Shown: positions 1-4,137 of the stretch, in pieces | How the letters are laid out: each line of letters starts with the position of its first letter | How positions within the stretch are numbered: position 1 is the stretch's first letter | DNA from: Candidatus Woesearchaeota archaeon | GTDB taxonomy: Archaea; Nanobdellota; Nanobdellia; Woesearchaeales; UBA10216 | Assembly: GCA_016180145.1 (NCBI GenBank) | Contig: JACPBT010000045.1 | Coordinates: 1-6,621, forward strand | Length of the DNA: 6,621 nt | Reading direction: 5' to 3' | The notes under the pieces: generated by a model | What the model was told of the DNA's origin: nothing | Database searches by the model: none | Seen by the model: the letters and a program-made list of their open reading frames with translations, nothing else | Program-made: the position numbers and the translations under genes

Positions 1-179
1 ACAGAGGCCTGCTCAGATACGGATTCAAAGACGCAGCTGACGAGCTGCTGGATAAAACAACGGCTGCAATAAAAAAGAGCGGCTTCCGCGAGTATTACAA
101 CCCACTGACAGGAGAAGGGCTTGGCGCAAGGCAGTTCGGCTGGAGCACGCTGGTAATGGATATGATTAAGAACAGATAA
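1..179 (+). CDS. C-terminal end of an (alpha/alpha)6-barrel glycosidase (partial)
   Basis: The reading frame is open from the left edge (first full codon at 3) to a TAA at 177-179, giving 58 residues. The tail contains FREYYNPLTGEGLG followed by FGWSTLVMDMI. This 'EYY(N/D)P.TG.G.G....F.W(S/T)' pattern is typical of the last helices of GH63, trehalase-like and amylo-alpha-1,6-glucosidase-like (alpha/alpha)6-barrel enzymes, which hydrolyse alpha-glucosidic bonds. The family assignment is recognition from memory on a short fragment; the exact substrate (trehalose, glycogen branch, mannosylglycerate or another) cannot be told because the catalytic acids lie outside the window. A tandem hairpin pair begins 2 nt after the stop codon. 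Confidence 0.6.
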   Translation, partial: RGLLRYGFKDAADELLDKTTAAIKKSGFREYYNPLTGEGLGARQFGWSTLVMDMIKNR

Positions 180-180
180 T

Positions 181-268
181 AGTAAATCTCATCAATTTGC
201 GAACAATTTGAGATTTACTAAATAGCAAATCGCATTGTAAAAGTTTAGTTATTAATGCGATTTGCTAT
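181..268. repeat. Tandem pair of perfect inverted repeats (twin hairpin, locus 1)
   Basis: Hairpin 1 has arms 181-191 (AGTAAATCTCA) and 209-219 around a 17-nt loop. Hairpin 2 has arms 222-236 (ATAGCAAATCGCATT) and 254-268, again with a 17-nt loop. Two A residues separate them. The two stems are diverged copies of each other (AGTAAATCTCA against AGCAAATCGCA), and both differences are matched by a compensating change in the 3' arm. That implies pairing was conserved in RNA or as a protein-binding dyad. The element sits between the glycosidase stop and the cbf5 promoter. It could be a 3'-end or terminator structure of the upstream gene, or a mobile or regulatory repeat; the role is not known. 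Confidence 0.85.
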
Positions 269-289
269 AACAGGACAAATGCGCTGCAC

Positions 290-304
290 CGAAAACATTT
301 AATA
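290..304 (+). promoter_or_regulatory. cbf5 promoter (BRE plus TATA-like box)
   Basis: CGAAAAC (290-296) resembles the TFB recognition element and TTTAATA (298-304) the TATA box. The box centre is 29 nt before the ATG at 330. At the usual archaeal spacing the transcript would begin at or just before the start codon, so the mRNA is probably leaderless, and no Shine-Dalgarno is seen. Confidence 0.55.
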
Positions 305-329
305 ACCCGCCAAAACCACAATAAAAACA

Positions 330-1301
330 ATGGACAACCTCCTGCCGTTTGAAAAGCTTAAAAGAGAAGTTCTTACAAAAAGGGAAGCTGAAACAAGCCC
401 TGAACACGGCTGCAAGCCGGAAGAAAGAACCGCAGAAGAGCTGATAAGCTGCGGAATAATAAATCTTGACAAGCCATCAGGGCCAAGCTCACACCAGGTA
501 TCAGCATACGTCAAGATAAGCAAAACAGGACACTCAGGAACACTTGACCCAAAAGTAACAGGAGTCCTTCCGGTGGCGCTCGGAAGGGCAACAAGAATAG
601 CAGAAGTGCTGCTCACCGCAGGAAAAGAATACGTATGCCTCATGCAACTGCACAAAGACCTTGAAGAAGCAACAATAAGAAAAGCATGCAATGACTTTGT
701 AGGAAAGATAAAGCAGCTGCCGCCTGTAAAAAGCTCGGTAGTCAGAAGAATCAGGGAAAGAAACATCTACTACCTTGACATCATAGAAATAGACGGAAGA
801 GACGTCCTGTTCAGAGTCGGATGCCAGGCAGGAACATACATAAGAAAACTCGTATCTGATATCGGCGGGAAGATTGGCGGGGCGCACATGCTGGAGCTGA
901 GAAGAACCAAAGCAGGACCATTCAGGGAAGAAAACGCATTCACACTACACGACATAACTGACGCATACCACTACTACAAAAACGAGGGGAACGAAAAATA
1001 CATCAGAACATTACTCCAGCCGATAGAAAAAGCAGTGGAACACATCCCAAAAATATGGATACTTGACGGTGCAGTAGAAAGCCTATGCCACGGAACAAGC
1101 CTCAAAATGCCCGGAATAGCGAAGCTTGAAACAGAAATAAAACAAAACGACACGGTAGCTGTAATGACACTGAAAAATGAGCTCGTATGCTACGGCACAG
1201 CGACGGCAGACACAAAAAAAATGATGAAAGAAACAAAAGGAATAGCTGTAAAGCCTGACGCAGTGTTCATTAAACCCGGGATATATACGAGAGTGAGCTG
1301 A
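330..1301 (+). CDS. cbf5: tRNA/rRNA pseudouridine synthase Cbf5 (TruB/dyskerin family, PUA domain)
   Basis: This 323-aa protein has the usual archaeal Cbf5 length. The N-terminal extension (to about 40) leads into GIINLDKPSGPSSH, then the catalytic motif HSGTLDPKVTGVLP with the nucleophile Asp73, then GRATRI. QAGTYIRKL and GGAHMLELRRTKAGPF lie further along the TruB catalytic domain. Residues from about 245 form the PUA domain, ending KGIAVKPDAVFIKPGIY. The family converts uridine to pseudouridine in rRNA as the catalytic subunit of H/ACA ribonucleoproteins (with Nop10, Gar1 and L7Ae) and can act on tRNA U55. The start is the ATG 29 nt after the TATA centre. The TGA stop lies 1 nt before the ATG of the next ORF, so the two are probably co-transcribed. 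AUA is used often, including at conserved Ile positions (GII, ATRI). Identification is firm. Confidence 0.97.
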   Translation: MDNLLPFEKLKREVLTKREAETSPEHGCKPEERTAEELISCGIINLDKPSGPSSHQVSAYVKISKTGHSGTLDPKVTGVLPVALGRATRIAEVLLTAGKEYVCLMQLHKDLEEATIRKACNDFVGKIKQLPPVKSSVVRRIRERNIYYLDIIEIDGRDVLFRVGCQAGTYIRKLVSDIGGKIGGAHMLELRRTKAGPFREENAFTLHDITDAYHYYKNEGNEKYIRTLLQPIEKAVEHIPKIWILDGAVESLCHGTSLKMPGIAKLETEIKQNDTVAVMTLKNELVCYGTATADTKKMMKETKGIAVKPDAVFIKPGIYTRVS

Positions 1302-1302
1302 T

Positions 1303-1515
1303 ATGGCAATTAAAATAAGGAAAGCAACCGAAAGAGACTTGGACAAAATAAGGCGTGGCTTTAACTGCCTTGAAGAATGGCAGAACGAACACCGCCTCTT
1401 TCACAACTTCATAAGAGGAGAAACAACTCCAGCTATGAAAGCAGGACTTAACGAAGCAGGAGAAGGCAACAGGTGGCCAACCCTATTGGAAAAATCAGTA
1501 AAAGAAAAGAAGTAA
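1303..1515 (+). CDS. Small protein of unknown function, GNAT-like N-terminus
   Basis: This 70-codon ORF starts 1 nt after the cbf5 stop, so it is probably translated from the same transcript by coupling; only a weak purine-rich GAGCTGAT precedes it. The first residues, IKIRKATERDLDKIRR, look like the beta1-alpha1 start of a GNAT acetyltransferase, but at 70 aa the protein is far too short for that fold (about 140-160 aa) and no acetyl-CoA loop (Q/RxxGxG/A) is present. The remainder (NEHRLFHNFIRGETT, then a lysine-rich tail) is not recognised. It could be a truncated acetyltransferase relic or a genuine small protein. I found no continuation of a GNAT fold in the other frames. The TAA stop directly abuts the stop codon of the convergent gene. 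Confidence 0.5.
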   Translation: MAIKIRKATERDLDKIRRGFNCLEEWQNEHRLFHNFIRGETTPAMKAGLNEAGEGNRWPTLLEKSVKEKK

Positions 1516-1890
1516 TCACCTTCTCTTTCTTTTTTTTCTTCTTGGAGAACCAAAAGTTGCTTCGATAAAACTTTCCCCTACATCTAAGAAAGATGGTCGT
1601 CTTTGTCTTTCTCTGAAATCTCTCTCTGCCCGTAATTGCCCCTCTCGCCTATAATAGTCTTCTCGTCTCCACCTATCTGCTTCTTCGCTTTGTTGCCTAT
1701 TCCGTTCCACCCTTGCTCTATCCCATCTCGTGAATGAGTCACTTGTTAGCATCATCATTCCGACAAAGATTATTAATCCAATAGCAAGCGAATAATCAGC
1801 CGAAAGGTTGCTGTAATAAAGAATTGTAAAAGATATGGCAAGCCCGAAAACCGCTGAGAAGATTAACCTAAATTTTAATTTTCCTCTCAT
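1516..1890 (-). CDS. Small two-helix membrane protein with charged C-terminal tail, unknown
   Basis: 124 aa. Residues 7-27 (FRLIFSAVFGLAISFTILYY) and about 32-49 (YSLAIGLIIFVGMMMLT) are hydrophobic and form two predicted membrane helices separated by a very short loop, which places both ends on the same side. Residues 54-103 are extremely rich in Arg, Glu and Gln (RARVERNRQQSEEADRWRR), probably a long amphipathic or coiled helix, and the protein ends RRKKRKRR. I recognise no family. The ATG is preceded by a TATA-like box at leaderless spacing and no Shine-Dalgarno. The gene is convergent with the cbf5 transcript: its TGA (1516-1518) touches the neighbour's TAA with no spacer. The basic tail could bind nucleic acid or anionic lipid; that is a guess from composition only. 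Confidence 0.65.
   Translation of the reverse strand: MRGKLKFRLIFSAVFGLAISFTILYYSNLSADYSLAIGLIIFVGMMMLTSDSFTRWDRARVERNRQQSEEADRWRREDYYRREGQLRAERDFRERQRRPSFLDVGESFIEATFGSPRRKKRKRR
1521..1543 (+). terminator. Pyrimidine/T-rich terminator of the cbf5 transcript
   Basis: A T-rich stretch with an uninterrupted run of eight T (1530-1537) begins 6 nt after the last + strand stop codon. Archaeal RNA polymerase terminates at such T tracts without needing a hairpin. On the other strand the same bases encode the basic KKRKRR tail of the convergent gene, so the site has two roles. Confidence 0.5.
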
Positions 1891-1910
1891 TTTTAAGGTA
1901 TTCGTTATTA

Positions 1911-1927
1911 TCCCTTATAAATTTTCT
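1911..1927 (-). promoter_or_regulatory. Promoter of the two-helix membrane protein
   Basis: Read on the minus strand, AGAAAATTTATAAGG contains a purine-rich BRE-like stretch and a TTTATAA box (+ positions 1915-1922). Its centre is about 28 nt before the ATG at 1890, the leaderless spacing seen for most genes here. Confidence 0.55.
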
Positions 1928-2010
1928 GTTAGTCCAGAAGGGCGACAGGAGGGTTTTCAGGAAAGCCGAAAGGTTTACGTCCAACCGAATAGACAGAGCT
2001 AAAAAATCAG

Positions 2011-2026
2011 GCGATAGGTTTATAAA
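2011..2026 (+). promoter_or_regulatory. hicB promoter
   Basis: GCGATAGG followed by TTTATAAA (2019-2026). The box centre is 28-29 nt before the GTG at 2051 and about 38 nt before the ATG at 2060. The 1923-2010 stretch between this and the divergent promoter shows no other feature that I can support. Confidence 0.5.
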
Positions 2027-2050
2027 GAAAACCGCAAGCTTACACCACAG

Positions 2051-2323
2051 GTGAAAAAAATGGAAGTGCCGTTGCCAGTGGTAATCGCAAAGGAAGACAA
2101 GTGGTTTGTGGCCTCATGCCCAATCCTTGACATTGCCACGCAAGGAGAAACAGAAGAAGAAGTCAAGGAAATGATGAAAGACCTTATCAACGATTATTTT
2201 AACGACCCTGACACGCCAAAGCCCGAGCTAAGGACAATAATGCAGGTTTCCCTAACAAATATCCCTGCAGAAATTCCGGAAGGTGTTTTACATAGCAAAG
2301 CTTCGCCCCCTACCACAGCGTAA
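2051..2323 (+). CDS. hicB: HicB-like antitoxin of a type II toxin-antitoxin pair
   Basis: 90 aa from GTG 2051, or 87 aa from ATG 2060. The core, VPLPVVIAKEDKWFVASCP followed by ATQGETEEEVKEMMKDLI, is the partial RNase H-like fold of HicB/UPF0150 proteins: beta strands, then 'SCP.L...TQG.T.EE' and an amphipathic helix. HicB antitoxins bind and block the HicA mRNA interferase and often repress their own operon. No separate DNA-binding domain (HTH or ribbon-helix-helix) is visible, as in the short archaeal forms. Start choice: the TATA spacing favours a leaderless GTG at 2051, but that GTG also lies within GGTGA, a fair Shine-Dalgarno 5 nt before ATG 2060. The 3' end overlaps the hicA relic by 41 nt. 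The toxin looks dead, so this is probably an orphan antitoxin. Confidence 0.8.
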   Translation: MKKMEVPLPVVIAKEDKWFVASCPILDIATQGETEEEVKEMMKDLINDYFNDPDTPKPELRTIMQVSLTNIPAEIPEGVLHSKASPPTTA

Positions 2324-2525
2324 GGTAATCCAAATTCTGACAGAAAACGGCTTTCTGGAAGTCAGATCTGCCAAACACATAACCTTCAAGAAAACTGATG
2401 TAGAAGGCAAAGTATGGACAACGTGAGTGCCACACCATAAAGAAGTGAGCCTTTTCGTAATAAATTACATAATAAGGCAGACAGGAAAACCAAGGGAAGA
2501 ATTTGAATAAATAGCAAAGGATTAA
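2283..2525 (+). pseudogene. hicA: hicA toxin relic with in-frame stop codons
   Basis: One frame reads KLRPLPQRKVIQILTENGF, then VRSAKHITFKK, then VWTT-stop-VPHHKEVSLFVINYI, then IRQTGKPREEFE-stop-IAKD-stop. This matches the HicA dsRBD-like fold in order: the 'V..IL..NGF' helix, the catalytic His in 'R...KH..F', the 'VP.H.E' strand and the C-terminal 'I.RQ.G..REEF' helix. HicA is a ribosome-independent mRNA interferase. The TGA at 2424-2426 cuts the frame about two thirds along, and a TAA at 2508-2510 precedes IAKD, which ends at TAA 2523. The start is also doubtful: the expected MAKLRPLP would need ATG where ATA stands (2292); GTG at 2283 is the only in-frame alternative. TGA ends cbf5 and other genes here, so recoding is unlikely. 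A nonsense-inactivated toxin is the simplest reading. Confidence 0.8.
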
Positions 2526-2531
2526 GCTGCC

Positions 2532-2552
2532 TTCATTAAACCCGGGACATAT
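2532..2552. repeat. Copy of the last codons of cbf5
   Basis: 21 bases match cbf5 positions 1266-1286 at 20 of 21 (TTCATTAAACCCGGGA then C/T ATAT). Read on the + strand both encode FIKPG(T/I)Y. Just upstream, 2516-2528 (AAAGGATTAAGCT) also resembles cbf5 AAAGGAATAGCT. The copy overlaps the 3' end of the minus-strand gene ending at 2536. It is probably a duplicated scrap of the cbf5 end or of another PUA-type tail. Confidence 0.5.
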
Positions 2553-3081
2553 CTTGCAAAGAAGGAAGGTAAGGAAGCCCTGCAAGACTGATGCCATAAT
2601 GCTTTTTCATGGCGTCGTAAATGGCCGCTTCAAAAACAAGTTTCTGCCTCAATGCATCAAAAACAGCCTTCCTGCCTTCGGCTGTTTCAGGAATTTTAGC
2701 TGTGAGCTGCTGGAGCCTTGACGTCAAATCCATCAAACTAAGCGAATCGGGAGTGAACTGCGGGACAGGCTTTGCAGGAGTCCACCCGCCATTGACTATG
2801 CCAAGCGGGTTGTAGTCGCCATTAGCAGCATTAATTAAAACATTAAACTCAAGCCCTCCACGGTCTGCGCCGCCGGCAGCAACATTGCTCATCATGCCAT
2901 AAGTACCGCTAAGGCACCTAAGCACAATGTCAAGCTGCCTGCTAACAGGGTCACTAACATTTAACTTACCTTTGTGCTCGGCGAAGAAAGTAACCAAGCT
3001 CCCGTCATGATATTGGGACAATGCACGAACCTCCCAGGCAAGCTGCTCAGAAGGCTCCGAAAACATATTGATATCAACCAT
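2536..3081 (-). CDS. Protein of unknown function
   Basis: 181 aa from the ATG at 3081 (MVDINMFSEPSEQLAWEVRAL). The open frame extends to an ATG at 3132, but that extension covers the TATA box and the motif shared with the DUF357 promoter. With the 3081 start the TATA centre lies 28 nt upstream, so this start is preferred. The protein is soluble, with a Gly/Asn-rich middle (SNVAAGGADRGGLEF, NAANGDYNPLG), a proline-rich linker (TPAKPVPQFTP) and a helical C-terminal third (LTSRLQQLTAKIPETAEGRK, FDALRQKLVFEAAIYDAMKK). No family is recognised and no signal peptide is visible. The last residues (DMSRV) overlap the cbf5-end duplicate, so the native C-terminus may have been replaced. It lies downstream of, and probably under the same control as, the DUF357 gene. 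Confidence 0.65.
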   Translation of the reverse strand: MVDINMFSEPSEQLAWEVRALSQYHDGSLVTFFAEHKGKLNVSDPVSRQLDIVLRCLSGTYGMMSNVAAGGADRGGLEFNVLINAANGDYNPLGIVNGGWTPAKPVPQFTPDSLSLMDLTSRLQQLTAKIPETAEGRKAVFDALRQKLVFEAAIYDAMKKHYGISLAGLPYLPSLQDMSRV

Positions 3082-3096
3082 AGCCGGAAACTTGAA

Positions 3097-3119
3097 GGCG
3101 CCACTATATAAATCTTTCT
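3097..3119 (-). promoter_or_regulatory. Promoter of the 181-aa gene, with motif AGTGGCGC
   Basis: On the minus strand: GAAAGATTTATAT then AGTGGCGC, then 16 nt to the ATG at 3081. The TATA centre is about 28 nt before the ATG. The DUF357 promoter has the same AAAGATTTA, AGTGGCGC and 16-nt spacing with one length difference. Confidence 0.6.
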
Positions 3120-3130
3120 GTTTTTTAACC

Positions 3131-3143
3131 ACTACTGAGTAGT
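3131..3143. promoter_or_regulatory. 13-bp perfect palindrome upstream of the 181-aa gene promoter
   Basis: ACTACTGAGTAGT has perfect 6-bp arms around a central base. It lies 1 nt beyond the stop codon of the DUF357 gene and about 18 nt upstream of the TATA box of the next gene. It could be an operator, or a small 3' hairpin of the DUF357 transcript. Confidence 0.4.
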
Positions 3144-3144
3144 T

Positions 3145-3477
3145 TTAATCTACTACGAAGAGGTTTGTGCTGTTATCAACCTCAAACAAGCCAATCCTTG
3201 CACCGGCATCAAGCCACGCATGGGCGTAGCTGGCAGCAGCCAGCGCTGTAAGGAGGTCACCCTTCCTGGCAAAATGCCTTGAGTCACTAAGATAGTTTTT
3301 AGCCATTGCCAGAAAGTCAGCTGCATGGCGCTTATCCGCATTCTGGGCAATCTTTACTAAGGTCAAAGCCTTTTCAGTCATTGAAAGATATTTTTGCAGT
3401 TTGGCGTTTACATCGGCTTCAGGATTTTCCCGAACAAATTGCGCAATGCCTTTATCAGCACCGAACATACTTTTCAT
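3145..3477 (-). CDS. DUF357 family protein
   Basis: 110 aa, the normal size for this archaeal family. The diagnostic stretch runs from about residue 53 to 101: ADFLAMAKNYLSDSRHFARKGD, then LTALAAASYAHAWLDAGARIGLFEV. The pattern 'MA..Y..D...F...GD...A.AA.SYAH.WLDAG...GLF' is characteristic of DUF357, a helical-bundle protein found across archaea whose function is not established. The N-terminal 50 residues are also helical (VNAKLQKYLSMTEKALTLVK). The start is the first ATG after a TATA box at leaderless spacing, and the ATG at 3468 is the only nearby alternative. The gene is followed by the 181-aa gene, which has its own nearly identical promoter. Confidence 0.85.
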   Translation of the reverse strand: MKSMFGADKGIAQFVRENPEADVNAKLQKYLSMTEKALTLVKIAQNADKRHAADFLAMAKNYLSDSRHFARKGDLLTALAAASYAHAWLDAGARIGLFEVDNSTNLFVVD

Positions 3478-3492
3478 AGCTTTAACGGAAAA

Positions 3493-3516
3493 TGCGCCAC
3501 TAATTTAAATCTTTGC
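3493..3516 (-). promoter_or_regulatory. DUF357 gene promoter, with motif AGTGGCGC
   Basis: On the minus strand: CAAAGATTTAAATT then AGTGGCGC, then 16 nt to the ATG at 3477. The TATA centre is about 29 nt upstream of the ATG. It is nearly identical to the promoter at 3097-3119. Confidence 0.6.
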
Positions 3517-3535
3517 AATACTGGCAGATATTGAC

Positions 3536-3778
3536 TCACACAAACTCCTCCTGCGACCTTTTCCGAATCATGCAGACTACTTCCATGTCAAGCTCCCCGT
3601 TGTAAAACTTCAGAGTCCCAGAGAAAGTGCTGCGCCTGCGCTGAGACTGATTAAAACCTGCGCCCCTAAAATAATTTGAGAGGTCAAAGACAATCATGCG
3701 CTGAAGCAGGGCGAAATCAGACTTATACTGCCTGAAATCCAGAATCCTTCCGTTAACCAAGATAAATTTTTCCGTCAT
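3536..3778 (-). CDS. Small protein of unknown function
   Basis: 80 aa. Unlike most genes here it has a good Shine-Dalgarno: GGTGAT (+ 3785-3790), complementary to the archaeal 16S 3' end and 6 nt before the ATG. That supports both the start and internal position in a transcript beginning further upstream. The sequence has alternating hydrophobic and charged residues (KFILVNGRILDFRQYKSDFA, LLQRMIVFDLSNYFRG) followed by a strand-rich end (STFSGTLKFYNGELDMEVVC, MIRKR), so it is probably a small mixed alpha/beta protein. There is no membrane segment and I recognise no family. The 71-aa frameshifted gene ends 28 nt upstream, so they may form one operon. Confidence 0.55.
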   Translation of the reverse strand: MTEKFILVNGRILDFRQYKSDFALLQRMIVFDLSNYFRGAGFNQSQRRRSTFSGTLKFYNGELDMEVVCMIRKRSQEEFV

Positions 3779-3784
3779 GAATTT

Positions 3785-3790
3785 ATCACC
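3785..3790 (-). promoter_or_regulatory. Shine-Dalgarno GGTGAT of the 80-aa gene
   Basis: A perfect 6-base match to the archaeal anti-Shine-Dalgarno with a 6-nt spacer to the ATG at 3778. It contrasts with the leaderless genes elsewhere in the window. Confidence 0.6.
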
Positions 3791-3868
3791 CGCTTATACC
3801 AACGAACTATTTTAGCCATTCATCAAACTGCCTCTTTGCTTTTCTCTTTGAACCATTGCGACCATGAA

Positions 3869-3889
3869 GGCGCCGGAATAACCGGCGCC
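3869..3889. repeat. Strong GC hairpin, 8-bp stem
   Basis: GGCGCCGG, loop AATAA, CCGGCGCC: a perfect 8-bp all-GC stem in a window that is otherwise moderately AT-rich. It lies inside the frameshifted small gene and is not followed by a T tract on either strand, so it does not look like an intrinsic terminator. Confidence 0.75.
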
Positions 3890-3968
3890 AATTGCCGAGG
3901 GGAAAATGAAAAACGCCGAGGCTGGAATTTTCGCCCAGACGAGTATCAAACTTAGATGCCCTTTCAGA

Positions 3969-4007
3969 CAGAGTGGTTTCGGCACTCTGCACCTGCCAGT
4001 CGGGTGC
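3969..4007 (-). repeat. Two abutting hairpins near the 5' end of the frameshifted gene
   Basis: On the minus strand GCACC-(9 nt)-GGTGC is immediately followed by CAGAGTG-CCGAAAC-CACTCTG (7-bp stem, 7-nt loop). The stems share one base (3989 pairs in only one of them at a time) and would stack coaxially. They start right after the A5 tract, so they could cause pausing at a slippery site or belong to a structured RNA. Confidence 0.6.
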
Positions 4008-4044
4008 TTTTTCTTTCTCATTTTGTTCTCCAAAACAATTATAA

Positions 4045-4133
4045 CAGAAAACCTAAATAATTAATAAAAAATGGTTAGGTTTTCTGAATATAATAGAGGA
4101 AAATTATATTAAAAACTTTTGTCCTCTATTATA
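4045..4133. repeat. Tandem pair of perfect inverted repeats (twin hairpin, locus 2)
   Basis: Hairpin 1: arms 4045-4056 (CAGAAAACCTAA) and 4075-4086, 18-nt loop. Hairpin 2: arms 4089-4100 (TATAATAGAGGA) and 4122-4133, 21-nt loop. They are separated by AA. The architecture matches 181-268 (perfect stems of 11 bp or more, loops of 17-21 nt, AA spacer, directly after a gene 3' end), but the arm sequences are different. In transcription order the pair follows the tRNA 3' end by 4 nt. The first loop and arm region also carry AT-rich sequence that could serve as the promoter of the small gene starting at 4021. Confidence 0.85.
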
Positions 4134-4137
4134 AATG

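Larger units (their letters stand above)
3807..4021 (-). pseudogene. Small basic protein gene, apparently frameshifted at an A5 tract
   Basis: GGAG sits 6 nt before the ATG at 4021. The frame starts MRKKK and then continues as an unconvincing sequence to a stop near 3812. One extra A in the A5 run (+ 4008-4012) joins the start to another frame that reads MRKKKAPDWQVQSAETT, then SERASKFDTRLGENSSLG, then NWRRLFRRLHGRNGSKRK, ending RQFDEWLK at a TAG (3807-3809). The result is 71 aa with three tryptophans and a normal charge pattern, and its stop lies 28 nt before the next gene. No family is recognised; the Arg/Lys-rich half could bind nucleic acid. It is a frameshift mutation, an assembly error or slippage. 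Three strong hairpins lie within it, so a structured RNA is the alternative. Confidence 0.4.

Noticed and set aside
181..268. CRISPR repeats
   Set aside because: The two units are palindromic copies with different arm bases, only two occur, and there are no regular spacers or cas genes.
299..955. Minus-strand frames of up to 155 codons under cbf5
   Set aside because: cbf5 is unambiguous on the + strand; these are antisense frames, rich in Ser and Cys.
2424..2426. TGA read as an amino acid (Trp, Sec or other) in hicA
   Set aside because: TGA ends cbf5, the 124-aa gene and the TMTC-like gene at sensible positions, and hicA has a further in-frame TAA, so decay is simpler.
2310..2597. Minus-strand 95-codon frame over the hicA relic
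   Set aside because: Shadow frame of hicA and spacer; the + strand has recognisable HicA homology and this frame has no motif or promoter.
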